From Gymnothorax reevesii (taxonomy: Eukaryota > Chordata > Actinopteri > Anguilliformes > Muraenidae), in contig CM056583.1 of NCBI GenBank assembly GCA_029721435.1, forward strand, positions 76,139,120 through 76,203,119: DNA of 64,000 nucleotides, written 5' to 3'. Position numbers and translations under genes: made by a program. Of the stretch, positions 23,593-34,554 are shown piece by piece; within the stretch, counting starts at the first letter, position 1; each line of letters starts with the position of its first letter. The notes beneath the pieces were generated by a model. The model worked only from the letters and a program-made list of their open reading frames with translations, did not search any database and had not been told where the DNA came from.

Positions 23593-24503
23593 GTCAAGTC
23601 AAGTCACATTTATTTATATAGCACATTTAAAACAACAGATGTTGACTCAAAGTGCTTACAGCAGAGGTAAATGCATGAAATAACAGACATAAGAACAGAA
23701 ATAAAACAATAAGCCAAAAAAAACATAAAAAGTCAGGAGATAAATACAATTTAATAACACATGGCAGACTTAAAATACAAATATAAGTAATAATAATAAA
23801 AGAAGAAGTAGAAAATAGCAGGTAATCATAAAAAAGGTGAACTTGACCAAGAAACCAAGTGGCAGCCTCAGACTGAGCCTAATGCAAGATTAAAAAGATG
23901 GGTCTTTAGTTTAGTTGAAGAACAGGCTCTAATGTGTAATGATAGATTGTTCCAGAGACTGGGGGCAACAACTGAAAATGCACGACCACCTCTAGTTTTG
24001 AAACGTGGATGAAGGACTGACAGGAGATCCTGAGTGGAAGACCTGAGTAACCGGGGGCAGAATAAGGAGTTAGGAGGTCTGTAATGCATTGTGGAGCGAA
24101 ACCATTTAGGGCTTTAAAAACAAATAGTAAAATCTTAAATTCGACTCTGTTATGGGAGATGGGGAAGAAGAGTAATTTCCTATCTTGACAGAAAATGTCC
24201 GACCATTGAAATAGGATGTAAACCATTTTAGCAGAGGACCCTGCAGGCCAACATCAACCTCTAAGCAATTTAAGAGGATATTATGATCTATTGCGTTGAA
24301 GGCAACGGTGAGATCAAGCAAGACTAAAATGGCGCAAGAACCAGAGTCGGCAGTGAGGAGAATGTCATTATGTACCTTCACCAGTGCAGTCTCTGTGCTG
24401 TGCAAAGCTCGAAAACCTGACTGTAATTTGTCAAAGATATTGAATCTGTTTAGATACAGAGAGACCTGAGAGAATACAACCATTTCTAAAATCTTAGAAA
24501 TCA
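23593..24503 (-). pseudogene. L2-like LINE nested in the Tc1 element
   Basis: On the - strand: MISKILEMVVFSQVSLYL, QSGFRALHSTETALVKVHND, LVLLDLTVAFNAIDHNILL (RT motif, LDLSAAFD type), WFTSYFNGRTFSV. It then jumps to VEFKILLFVFKALNGFAPQC and GGRAFSVVAPSLWNNLSLHI, so the FADD-containing RT core is deleted. The 3' end has the L2-like complement of CACATTTATTTATATAGCAC (23611). It replaces a small part of the transposase reading frame. Confidence 0.82.
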
Positions 24504-24539
24504 TGCGCTAAATGTTTTCTATTACTGAATGGTCTGGAC

Positions 24540-25190
24540 TACAGTTAGGCCAGTTCAGCACTCAGACTCTTCTACTGCAAAACCATGCTGGGTGATAGAT
24601 GCAGTATGTGGTTTGGCATTGTTTTGCTGAAATATGCAAGGCTTTCCCCGAAAGAGACGGTGTCTGGATGGGAGCATATGTTGTTGTAAAACCTCTATAT
24701 ACTTTTCAGCATTGATAATGCCTTTCCAGATGCATAAGCTCCCCACGTCATAGGCACTAATGCAACCCAATGCCATCAGAGATGTCGGCCTTTGAACGTG
24801 CTGATAACAAGGTGGATGGTCCCACTCTTGTTTCCACTGCACAACATAGTGTCCGTGGTATCCAAAGAGAATTTCAAATTTTGATTCATTCGACCACAGA
24901 ACAGCTTTCCATTCTGCCTCAGTCAAATTTAAATCAACTTTGGCCCTGAGAGGATGGTGGCGTTTCTGGATTGTGTTCAAATATGGCTTCTTCTTGGCAT
25001 GATACAGCTTTAGCTGGCATTTATAGATTGCATGGTGAACTGTGTGACCAGACAATGATTTTTGGAAGTGTTCCTGAGTTTGGGCAGTGTATTCCAGTGC
25101 AGAATCCTGCCTGTTTTTAATGCAGTGCCGCCTGAGGGCCCGAAGATCACAAGCATCCACCTTCTGACTTGTCTCTTTTTCAGAGATTTC
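24540..25190 (-). pseudogene. Tc1-like transposase (broken)
   Basis: A 201-codon open segment with the HTH-region end (LRALRRHCIKNRQDSALEYT), SGHTVHHAIYKCQLK, RHHPLRAKVDLNLTEAEWKA, VLWSNESKFEILFGYHG (first catalytic Asp is replaced: family form WSDES, here WSNES), ALGCISAYDVGSLCIWKG, and PCIFQQNNAKPHTA (second catalytic Asp also replaced: QQDNAKPH to QQNNAKPH). It then reads on past a stop into LNWPNCSPDHSVIENI, where the LINE begins. Loss of two DDE residues and the insertion show it is dead. Family recognition is firm; subfamily is not assigned. Confidence 0.85.
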
Positions 25191-25619
25191 TCCAGATTTT
25201 TTAATCTTTTGATGATATTATGTACTGTAGATTCAAAGTCTTTGCAATTTTACATTGAGGAACATTTTTTTCTGAAATTGTTCCGCAATTTTTAGATGCA
25301 TTTTTTTGCAGATTGGTGAATCTCTGTCCATCTTCACTTGCTAGAGACTCTGCCTCCCTTAAATGCTCTTTTTATACCCAAAAATATTAGGTTGATTGAC
25401 CTATTGTCCCAACTTTTTTTTAGATGTGTTGTTTCCATCAAATTCAAAATGTGTGAATATTTTTTTATTAAATGGTGAAATGTCTCACTTTTCAATTTGA
25501 TATGTTGCCTGTTGTCTATTATGAATAAAATGCAGGATTATGAGTTTTACAAATCATTGCATTCTGTTTTACAACAATTTACACAGCATCCCAGCTTTTT
25601 TGAAACTGGGGTTGTAAGA

Positions 25620-27105
25620 AATTAAGTTATGCATGAACACCTTGCCTGAATTATTCATAGAAAGGCAGTTCCTTGGGATTTTGAGCACCAGTTGACTCAG
25701 TGCAGAACACTGAATGGCCAATAGGTTGAGCCAAGACGAGACAAATCAGCTGCTGTGGTCTCAGGCATTCTTATGTTTGATCCTAAACTCTTCATTGGCT
25801 GTAATGGGAGGAATAATACAAATAATACTATATCCAGCATGTGTTCAGTCCAATGAATAAGGGACTGATTAATAATAACAAAATACTTCACATGAGCTAC
25901 AGTACATCCATTCTGCTGCTACATTGGTAAACACCGAACATTTCACAGAACATGCCGCTCCTTGTGGTTAGTCATTCCTGTTTAGCCTCTGGTATATCCA
26001 GATCATAAACACTTAAAAACACTAATATTTATTGGTGGATTGGAGAGTTTTTTCTTTCAAAGGTTTGTGTTGGGTGCTGTATGTGATGAAGAAGCTTTAT
26101 TTTTCATTTTGTATGAAAGATGTAATCATTACATGATTATGCATATGACAGTGACACCACAGGGAGATTGTCATTAGCATGTTAGCATCCAGCAAGGGTG
26201 TATTTTTTATGAGATTGCATTGTACGGAACTCGACAAACTAGTGTATTCATCTTTAATGCCTTTTATATTTATTCTTAAGCACAATAGAGTAGGTTTTTA
26301 ACTGTTCATTGCTGATTGTTTAATATTTTGGACATATTCTAAGGCAGTTTATTTTGTCTATGCTCATAGATACCCTGAAAATGCATTATGTATATTTTAT
26401 TAGACATTTCCTTTTCAGAATTTCTCCAATTGGTGCCTCTCTGATCAGTCACATGATTTACCACAAGTGAGAGGTAAAGTTGATGAAAGTCAGAAATATT
26501 CTTATATTGCTCAGTTAAAGACCTTAGTGCTAAAAGTGCTTAAGTCACAAAACATCTATTTTGAGAACATTGAGAAAATCAACTCCGGTGACTACAAAAG
26601 ATGTTTTCCCATCCTTACCTCACAGGGTGTAAAAATTTGACTTCAGTACTTTTAGTACATGGCTCTTCAATTCTTGATCAAACTTTTTCCTGATATAGGA
26701 AGGAAATACATTATATAGCACACCCTGAAACACACAGGCTTTGTAATACAATTGTATTTGTTGGAATACTCCTGATTTTATGCTTTGTCAAAAATATTGG
26801 ACTTTATGCATGCCAGGCAAATAACTCAAATAAGGCATACAGAATACTTGACATAATGCATATCAATGACCAGGTTTCTTCGACTTCACATTATTTGTCA
26901 CCCCACGTGCATAATGTCCAAAACACTGGACAGCAGTATGCATCCCACAAGCGACAAGTATAATGTCCAAAATAATAGAAAAACTGACCACCCACTAGTA
27001 CCCCACCCGAGAGCAAAATTGCTCCAAATTTCGTCATATGGTGCCAAAAGAACATTGGATATCCAGTTTTTACATATTGGAGGCATTTGCTCGTACTTTA
27101 TTTGA
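25620..27105. other. Unassigned DNA upstream of PTGER4
   Basis: No repeat family or gene recognised. Two short direct repeats (CATAATGTCCAAAA near 26911 and TATAATGTCCAAAA near 26960) occur near the gene. Confidence 0.4.
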
Positions 27106-27109
27106 CAAA

Positions 27110-27584
27110 GGGTTAAAATGGCTTTGACGGGCGATCGTATTACTGTTTATAATAGGCATTTTGCAAAAGGAACTTCTCCGTCCCTCGAGGGTTTTTTCAG
27201 CAGCCGCTGAAACGTCAATGGTTACAGAAACCAGAGAAGGCGGAGTCGGATAAACTGAGGGGAAACTTCAACTGACAAATAACTCAGCGACAAATGGGAT
27301 TGAGCATGAAGACGCGCAACATCTTGAGCAATGGAAACTCTTGAACTTAGCGCGTAATGGATAGGAACATGATAAACTTATGGGCGCGAAGTTAACTTTT
27401 TATGCGTGGTTCTCTATTGTATTTGCATTTCCTTTGTGTATATATCAAGAGCGAAAAATTGGATTATGGAACATTTATACTAAAATACTGATTTTAATGA
27501 GTGGTCTTGTTTCCCGAGCGAGGATGTTGAGCGAATACCGCTCCAGGTAACATTATGTGATTTGTTGGGGACATTAAATTGAAG
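27110..27584 (+). promoter_or_regulatory. ptger4: Probable PTGER4 promoter / 5' UTR region
   Basis: The bases just upstream of the EP4 start are visibly richer in CpG (clusters near 27127, 27205-27220, 27310-27318, 27350-27390) than the AT-rich DNA on either side, as expected around a vertebrate transcription start. No convincing TATA box is seen. Several upstream ATGs exist, one opening a 12-codon reading frame with stop (27306-27344); whether they are transcribed is unknown. Mammalian PTGER4 has a non-coding first exon; CTCCAG at 27541-27546 could be an acceptor but lacks a pyrimidine tract. The transcription start cannot be placed from sequence alone. Confidence 0.4.
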
Positions 27585-28388
27585 ATGAATGTTTTAGATC
27601 AGTTGAATGGGACAAATAATGCCACATCCACAACGTCCATGGTCCCAACAATTCCTATTATAATGTTTATATTCGGCGTGGTTGGCAATGTAATAGCCAT
27701 CGTTGTGCTTTGTAAATCAAGAAAAGAACAGAAAGAGACAACGTTCTACACCCTGGTCTGTGGACTCGCAGTAACCGACCTTCTTGGAACTTTGCTTGCA
27801 AGCCCTGTAACTATCGCCACCTATGTTAAAGGATCGTGGCCAGGAGGAGACGCTTTGTGCCAGTATTCTGGATTTATCCTTCTTTTCTTCTCATTGGCGG
27901 GACTCAGTATAATATGTGCCATGTCAATCGAAAGGTACATGGCTATTAACCACGCGTATTTCTACAACCATTTTGTTGATCAAAAACTGGCCGGGTTGAC
28001 GCTTGTCACCATTTATTTCTCAAACATTTTGTTCTGTGCCTTGCCGAGCATGGGCCTGGGGCAGGTGGAGAAGCAGTTCCCAAATACTTGGTGCTTTATT
28101 GACTGGAAAAGTAATGTGAGCAAACACGCGGCGTTCTCATACATGTACGCTGGATTCAGCTCTTTTCTGATCTTAGCAACGGTTATTTGTAACGTGCTGG
28201 TGTGCGGGGCTCTGATCATGATGCACAGAAGGTTTGTCCGCAGGACGTCGCTCGGCGCAGGTCAAAGACGGATTGTCGACCTTCGAAGGAGACGGAATTT
28301 TGGGCGCACGGCTGGTGTAGAAATTCAAATGGTCATTTTGCTCATAGCTACATCCGTGGTGATTCTCATTTGTTCAATACCTCTGGTG
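27585..28388 (+). CDS. ptger4: Prostaglandin E2 receptor EP4 subtype, first coding exon (TM1-TM6)
   Basis: Rhodopsin-class GPCR for PGE2 at the plasma membrane; EP4 receptors classically signal through Gs and cAMP. The exon encodes residues 1-268. The start is the ATG at 27585; an in-frame TTG lies two codons upstream and is not a start. Visible features: N-glycosylation sequons at N8, N12 and N177; TM1 about 21-43; the C92-C170 pair for the ECL1-ECL2 disulfide; ERY (116-118) in place of DRY, usual in EP4; the prostanoid-receptor ECL2 motif NTWCFIDW (167-174); TM5 about 186-212; and TM6 ending CSIPLV. Intracellular loop 3 is short and arginine-rich (DLRRRRNFGR), lacking the alanine/proline-rich insert of human EP4. 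The exon ends in frame (phase 0) at a GTAAGT donor at 28389. Joined to 33982-34554 it gives 458 residues against 488 in human EP4. Fish can carry several EP4 paralogues; which one this is cannot be decided here. Confidence 0.97.
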
Positions 28389-28952
28389 GTAAGTTGCGCA
28401 TCTTCATTTTGAATTTCTATTTTATTTATTTATTTATTTATTTTTTACGTATAGTGTTTGTATCGTGATGCAGACTATTACAACGAATGACTTCAAAAAT
28501 GTATCATAATTAGTGAACATATTTGAACCTCGGTCGTATAATACAGAAAAAAAAAACTTTAAATGCACTCCTATGGAGTAAAATGCTCAATTGCACTCCA
28601 AAAGCAGCCTGTTCAACCATTTTCATTTTTATATGTCTGAAGTATCTTTAAATAAAATTGACATTTATTCATTATTGTATGGTGCTGTATTGCTCTATCG
28701 ATGCCGAATTAATGTAGCATTATTATTCGCTTAATGAAATGAAAATATATTCACACCTTGTCATTTCGTTTGTAGAATCATTAATTTTGAGTCGATGGCC
28801 TGTTACTTAAATGTTTTCAATGTCAAAGAACATTTTCCAAAAAATCATTGTGCGAGCAACTGCCAAATGTAATTTTCATGCTTTGCTTGGTTTTTGGTTT
28901 GTTTATAATTTCTGCGGTTCCTGTTGATGACACAAACAGTGTACATCTATAG

Positions 28953-29163
28953 TTCCCTGCACAATTACTGGCACTCCAATTTCTGGTAAAGATAAGTAAA
29001 CAGGGTTGGCGGTGAATTACCTTAAGTTCGCCTCGAAAAAAAAAAAAGTGAACTATCCAACCTTTAATTGAGGTCAGTTGATACGGAAAAAAAGATCACG
29101 AATAAATAATTATTTGAAAAAAAAAATCTACCGTTCTCATAAAAATGTGCCAATAACTGATTA
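28953..29163. mobile_element. Small Tc1-type non-autonomous element (MITE-like)
   Basis: One end reads CCCTGCACAATTACTGGCAC and the other, read in complement, ATCAGTTATTGGCACATTTT. These are transposon-end sequences of the kind found in fish Tc1-like elements, facing each other about 210 bp apart. No transposase is present. Boundaries are approximate. Confidence 0.45.
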
Positions 29164-29169
29164 GGGGAC

Positions 29170-29757
29170 TCTGTGTGTGTGTGTGTGTGTGTTTGTGGAG
29201 GTGTTTTTGTCACCAATTGAGGACATTTCTCATCATAAAAACTGACCTTGTCTGGACCAGCAGTTCTCAGGGGGACCATAGCCCAATCCTAACAAGGCAA
29301 AAAAAAAAAAAATCGGAGGTTGTGGTTACGGTTAGGGGTCAGGAGTCAATTGAGGATTAGGTTTGGGTTTGGCATGATTTGGTGATGATTAGAATTACGC
29401 TGTCTACTATGAATGGAAGTTGATGCAATGTCCAAATAAGGATAGCAGCCCAAACTTGTGGGCATGTTGTTGTTACCCATTTGGGACCTTTTCCATTATA
29501 AACCCTGACCTTGTTGGAACCTATAGTCCTCATTGGGACCAAACCTCAGCCCTAATAATGCAAAATATCATGCCTAAGGTTGTGCGTAAGGTTAGTGGTC
29601 AGGTGAGAATTTAGATATGGTTCAGATTAGGGTTAAGCATGATTTTGTAATGATTAGGGTAGGGATAGGGTTTGCGTTAGGCTGCCCAGAATGATTAGAA
29701 GTCAATGCAGTGTCCTAATACCCATAGCTGCACAAACATGTGTGTGTGTTTGTGTGT
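29170..29757 (+). repeat. Tandem duplicated TG-bounded repeat
   Basis: Two units of about 270-290 bases in tandem. Unit 1 (about 29205-29450) and unit 2 (about 29470-29740) share, in order, ACATTTCTCATCATAAAAAC / CCTTTTCCATTATAAACCC, TGACCTTGT, GTTCTCAGGGGGACCA / GTCCTCATTGGGACCA, AGCCC(A)ATCCTAA / AGCCCTAATAATGC, GGTTGTG, GGTCAGG, GGCATGATTT / AGCATGATTT, AATGATTAG and GAAGT(T/C)AATGCA(A/G)TGTCC. TG microsatellites bound the pair (29171-29192, 29739-29757). It lies in the PTGER4 intron. Confidence 0.7.
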
Positions 29758-30731
29758 TAATCATTAGGAACACCTGTACACCTAATTATTCATGCAATAA
29801 TCCAGTCAGCAAATCATACGGTTGCAGTGCAGCACGTAATATTATGCAGAAACAGGGCAGGTGCTTCAGTTAATGTTCACATCAAAGATGTTCACAAAAA
29901 ATGTATTGACTCTAACTGTTGCATGGCTGTTGATGGTTTGAGTATTGAGCTGAAAGTGCTGATCTCCTGAGATTGGTACGCACAGAAAACAGAATTGTCA
30001 TCTCCTTAACTCTCCATTTCCATGTTGACAATTCCATTTGACATCAGGCAAGGTGAAGGCTGCATTTCTCAGCTGTGTTCAAAGGCGCCTTCACATGAGA
30101 CCAGGCTTTAATGACACAGCAGCTTAGAAATTCAGCGTACTTAGGCTCCAGCCTATGCTTTTAGAAGCAGCGTCTGTAGCTTCACTTGGTGATGTAGGCA
30201 ATATGCCAGCTCCGCGTCATGTGAGGCCTCCTCAAAATAAGAAGAAGAGTGAACCAATGTAATCAAACGAGAAATACCTAGTATTGGATACGTTCTTTTA
30301 AATCTAAAGATCTTATTCTCTGCCATATTTGTTGCTGCAATACAAATGCATTAGGATTTGAGAGGTGAATTTCAAAAACTTCCTCTTCATCAATGAGGCT
30401 TGGACTTCAGATGAGTTAATTAGAAAATAAGTTGTGCACATTGATAACTGCATATTATGCCCTATTTTCAAGGTCATCAAAATATTGCTTTAACGTAGCA
30501 CGGGGGCATCAGTAAAATTGTTTTCCATTTTTAACCATTTCCACTGCTATTGTTAGCATGAGCACACACAGAATAAACTCAATGTAAAAGGTAGTGCAGC
30601 CAGTCTGTCATACACCATCAAACCAGAATATAAATTAAGCAACTTACTTTTATATGTCTGGTGTTACCAAATCTCTTTACTTCTCAGACAAATATTGATT
30701 GCTCTTGAAAGCAATTGACATTAGCATACTA

Positions 30732-32367
30732 CAGTGGGGTGCAAAAATTTGAGCACCCCTGGTTTAAATGTCTGTTGCAATTAATCTCCAAGGGATTGAA
30801 AGCAAACCTGAACACTAAATGCGATAAAGTTAAACATGACACATTTCATCACATTTTAAAGCAAGAATAAAATTTTATTTTTAACTTTTTACAGTTTCAA
30901 AATAATAAAACAAGGAAAAAGGCCTTGTGTTCCCAAAAGTTTGGGAACCCTGTCAGCTAGTACTAAGTAACTCCTCCTCGGGCTGCTATAACAGCTTGCA
31001 AACGCTTCCTGTAGCCAGCTACAAAGTGTCTGTCAATTCATGTCTTTGGAAAAGAAAAGAAATATTCTTGTCTCAGAAATATTCTTTGGCCCTCTTGCAT
31101 GCACGGCATGTTTGAGATCTCTCCTCAGATTTTCAATAATATTCAAGGCTGGGGGCTGTGATAGCCATTCCAAAACCTTCATCTGTCTTTCATGGGGGTA
31201 CTTCATGGTAGATTTTGAGGTAAGCTTCAGGTCATTGTCTTGCTGGAGTACCCAACGTCACTTCAACTTCAATTTCTGGACTGAGCTTTGAACATTAGCC
31301 TCTAGAATGTCTTGATATTTGTAGGAATCCATTCTTCTTTCCACTCGCACAATATTGCTTGTGCCCCCAGCTGCAACACAACCCCAAAGCATAATGGATC
31401 CACCTCCATGCTTAACAGTTGGCTACATGTTCTTCTCTACAAACGCTTCGCCCTTTTTTCTCCAAACATACCATCTTTAGTTGTAGCCAAAAAGTTCAAT
31501 TTTGGTTTCGTCAGTCCAAAGCACATTGTTCCAATAGGCTTGAGGTTTCTCAAGGTTTTCTTTTGCATACTTCAGAAGCTTAATTTTGTGTTGAGGTCGT
31601 AGGAAAGGCTTCTTTCTTGCAACTCTGCCATGTAGATCTTTTTTGTTTAGGTATTGGTATGGTATGTAGGTATTGTTGTCCTGTGAACAACTAGACCTGT
31701 GTCTGCTACTCGTTTTTGCAGCTCTTTTGCAGGGATGTGTGGGTTTTTCTGAGCATTTCTCACCAGATCTTGGGCCATTCTATCTGGAAGACCGAGAAAA
31801 ATTTCAGATCTTGCCTTGACTTCAATTTTTCCATTTATTTTCCATTTTCTTATGATGTTTCTGACTGTAGAAATGGGTAGTTTGAAACTTTGCAAGTTTT
31901 TTGTAGCCCTCTCCTTGTTAGTGGAAGTGAATCATCTTGATTTTGATATCCTTGGACGACTGTGTATGGTTTTTAACACCAGACACAACAGCCACCACAG
32001 TCGGATACGTTAGGAGGCACGGAGTTACTTTAGAATGTAAAGTTCAACCCTGGAATTATATTCACCTGACTCATAGAAGCCCTAACGAGTAAATCACCTG
32101 GGTCTGGGCCTTAGTAATCATCTTCTTAAAAGGTAACAGAGAATAGTCCAAAAGGGTTCCCAAACTTTTGCACAGGGCCCCTTTTCCTTTCTAATCATTT
32201 CAAAACTCAGAAAGATTAAAATAAAAAGAAACCTTATTTTTAAATTTGCAGAAAGGTGTCATGTTTAACTTTGCAGCATTCACTATTCAGGTTTGCTTTC
32301 AATCTCCTAGAGATTAATTGTAACAGACATTGGAAACCAGGGGTTCCTAAATTTTTACACCCCACTT
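30732..32367 (-). mobile_element. Tc1-like DNA transposon, near full length, inactive
   Basis: A 1636-base element bounded by TA. The left end CAGTGGGGTGCAAAAATTTG and the right end (complement) AAGTGGGGTGTAAAAATTTA continue as inverted repeats with shared boxes GTCTGTTGCAATTAATCTC / GTCTGTTACAATTAATCTC, GATTGAAAGCAAACCTGAA and AAGTTAAACATGACACCTTT-like. The transposase is on the - strand: an HTH region with STVRNIIRKWKINGKIEVKA (31.89-31.65 kb) and AKELQKRVADTGLVVHRTT, then the DDE core toward 31.0 kb in shifted frames. It is broken by frameshifts. Confidence 0.88.
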
Positions 32368-33522
32368 TATATTCCAAAAAATTGCTTTTAAAGAACCATC
32401 CCAACAGTGCAATGTATTGGATGAGGAATCTTCCATTTGAATCCATTTCCATCAATTTACTAAGGTGTTCTGCAAGTATCTTTCCTAGGGCCCATTTTTT
32501 TCCATGTTATTTGTAGTTGTATGAAAATAAAGCTTGGAGATATGGCTAAATGGCTAAAATATATATTAATTTTTTAAATGGAAATAACAATAAAGTTTTG
32601 AATCTGAAATGTACTGCGCACACATACAGGTAGAATTGGGCCAATGAAGACGATCTGTCACGTCAGTCTTCAAGTTGTCAATATGATGCAACCTTGCCTG
32701 TTCGGAAAATGTTTCGGCTTTGTCGCAAACCATTGGAAACTTGAGAATCAGTTTTGCATCCAAGGTCTAAAAAAACAATGCATGAACTTTGAGAAAGTTA
32801 TTTTTGTGTTGCCATGTTATTTTTCCTTTTTTATTCAAAACTCCAAAGTTTTAAACCATTTTTTCTCTCGAAATTTCCTTGCATTCTCCTTGTACATAAT
32901 TTTGTAGAATCCTCATTTGCTTTAGAATTTTGAAATACTGCTTATGTTTAAAAAAATTTGTTTTTTTTTTTCAATAAATCTGCTATAAATCTAATGTAGC
33001 TGCAATATGTTAGACATTGGCTAAATACTTCAGAAGTTACGGCTACCTCTGTGAGATGGAGTGGCCATTTTGTCTATTTCTGCCAAGTGATGATGTTCTA
33101 ACAGGGTAAATAGACTTGGCCAGTTCAGAGAGATCAGAAAAAGAGTGACGTGGCTTGACATGTCTGAGCCTAGGGAGGGTAAAGATCAAACTAACGGCAG
33201 TGAAATACAGTTGAGAGCTGTTGGCACAGACAGGAAGGCAACAAATGAAGTAGGCTGCACTTGTGCAGCTGGTGTGGAAGGCCAGATTCTCCAGATATTG
33301 ATCTTGAGTGAAATGATTAGTCATCCAGCTGAAAGAATTTTGATAGTTTGACTTTTTTTCACAATTTTTAACCCTTTTTGATTTTTGGTTCCATGTTCCA
33401 GGACACGCTTAATGAACTTTGGGAGCACGGAATCTTCGAGTTGATTTGGGGCTATTTATCTGTTCTCTTTGAACCATGTAGGAACTGCAGCCATTATCGT
33501 TTAGTGTCACTGTCTATATTAG

Positions 33523-33765
33523 TACGCAAAGTGTTGTGAAAAAGTATTTGCCCCTTACCGATTTCTTCCATTCTTGCTTATTTTTCATATTTAAATGTTT
33601 CAGATCATCCAGTTACTTTTTATAAGACTTAGACAATGTGATTAAATTAAAAATGTAGCTTTTAAATGATCATGTAATTTATGGAGCTATTCAATCTATA
33701 TGAATACACATATATACATCTATATGACCCATGTGAAAAAAGCATTGCCTCCTCACACATTTACA
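33523..33765 (+). repeat. Transposon-end fragment next to the PTGER4 last exon
   Basis: GTGTTGTGAAAAAGTATTTG, CCCCTTACCGATTTCTTCC, TTTAAATGTTTCAGATCATC and later ATGTGAAAAAAGCATTGCC match the terminal region of a widespread fish DNA transposon. The fragment lies about 220 bases upstream of the acceptor. Only one end is recognised. Confidence 0.55.
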
Positions 33766-33981
33766 GTTCTGTACACATAAACTTGTGTATCAAAGGGGGA
33801 GAGAGAAAGAGTTTGGGTTCAGTATCCTTGTGAAGATAAGCTATGGTATGAGATGACTGGACCAGTACCAGAGACTAAATCTTTGAGGAGAAACCAAAAC
33901 CTGTGATGGACAGAAGAAAATTATTTGCAATTTCTGCCTGAGATCTCCAGGTTTAACATGTTGTTTGCTCTGCTGCTTCAG

Positions 33982-34554
33982 GTGCGAGTCTTCGTGAATC
34001 AGCTCTACAGGCCACCAGTAGAGTTGAGGAGAGACCAGAACCGTGACCTCCAGGCTATTCGCATTGCCTCAGTCAACCCTATCCTGGACCCCTGGATCTA
34101 TATCCTGTTCCGCAAGGCTGTGCTCCTCAAGCTGATTGAGAGGATCAAGTGCCTGTTCTGCAGGATCGGGAGTCAGCATCAGCAGGGGCCTGGGAACCTG
34201 CACTGTAGTCAGCGATCATCTTCTATCATCTCCCGCAACTCCCCTTCTCTGGTTTGTCGGGGGCTGGCGGAGGTCACCAGCACCTCCCAGACATTTCTGT
34301 ACTTTGCTGAAACTAGTGACAGCTTTCGAATGGTGCAGTTGGGGCGGGGGACCTCTTCGAAGCAAGGCTCTCTCAAAGAATTGGGGGGATCGCTGTCCTC
34401 ACATAGACACTCTTTGGACAGTGGGACTTCAGGAGGGCAGCATACGAATGTGATCGCCAATAGCCTTGACAGGCCACCTTCCTATTCAAAGGATCAGCCT
34501 CTACATGCGCTTTTCACCGGAGAAGCATTGAACTTAACAGAGAGGTGCATATAG
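33982..34554 (+). CDS. ptger4: Prostaglandin E2 receptor EP4 subtype, last coding exon (TM7 and C-terminal tail)
   Basis: Continues EP4 after a phase-0 intron. The acceptor CTGCTGCTTCAG ends at 33981 and the exon opens with VRVFVNQLYRPP. It encodes residues 269-458 and the TAG stop at 34552. TM7 carries AIRIASVNPILDPW, including R295, the conserved prostanoid-receptor arginine that binds the ligand carboxylate, and the DPW form of NPxxY. Helix 8 follows with IKCLFCRIG. The long serine-rich tail (STSQTFLYFAETSDS and others) fits EP4 desensitisation by phosphorylation. The extreme C-terminus LNLTERCI closely matches human EP4, so the reading frame appears intact to its end. The open frame also runs 57 bases upstream of the acceptor, but that part is intron. 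Confidence 0.97.
   Translation: MRVFVNQLYRPPVELRRDQNRDLQAIRIASVNPILDPWIYILFRKAVLLKLIERIKCLFCRIGSQHQQGPGNLHCSQRSSSIISRNSPSLVCRGLAEVTSTSQTFLYFAETSDSFRMVQLGRGTSSKQGSLKELGGSLSSHRHSLDSGTSGGQHTNVIANSLDRPPSYSKDQPLHALFTGEALNLTERCI

Larger units (their letters stand above)
23011..25614 (-). mobile_element. Tc1-like DNA transposon with both ends, disrupted by nested insertions
   Basis: The ends are CAACCCCAATTCCAAAAAAG (23011) and the complement of CAACCCCAGTTTCAAAAAAG (25614). They continue as matching inverted repeats of about 210 bp (shared boxes: AAAACAGAATG, ATTTGTAAA, CTCATAA, CATATCA, GTGAGAC, CACATTTTGAATTTG-like, AAGTTGGGA). Both ends are flanked by TA, the Tc1/mariner target site. The transposase is on the - strand, mostly at 24555-25160 and interrupted below that by a SINE-like piece and an L2-like LINE, so the element cannot move itself. 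Confidence 0.85.
28389..33981 (+). other. ptger4: PTGER4 intron between TM6 and TM7 exons
   Basis: Intron of 5593 bases with GT (GTAAGT) and AG ends, phase 0. The position at the end of TM6 matches the intron known in mammalian prostanoid receptor genes. It is largely repeat-filled: a small TIR-type element (about 28.95-29.16 kb), a duplicated TG-bounded repeat (29.17-29.76 kb), a near full-length Tc1-like element (30.73-32.37 kb) and a transposon-end fragment (33.52-33.76 kb). Between 29.76 and 30.73 kb and between 32.37 and 33.52 kb I recognise nothing specific. Confidence 0.9.

Noticed and set aside
27579..27584. Upstream in-frame TTG as the EP4 start
   Set aside because: Vertebrate initiation at TTG is unlikely, and the ATG at 27585 gives the expected N-terminus.
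33925..33981. Extension of the last EP4 exon upstream to an in-frame start
   Set aside because: The reading frame is open by chance. A good acceptor at 33981 joins exactly to the TM6 exon as in other EP4 genes.
34209..34460. 83-codon - strand frame opposite the last EP4 exon
   Set aside because: Antisense shadow of a strongly conserved exon.
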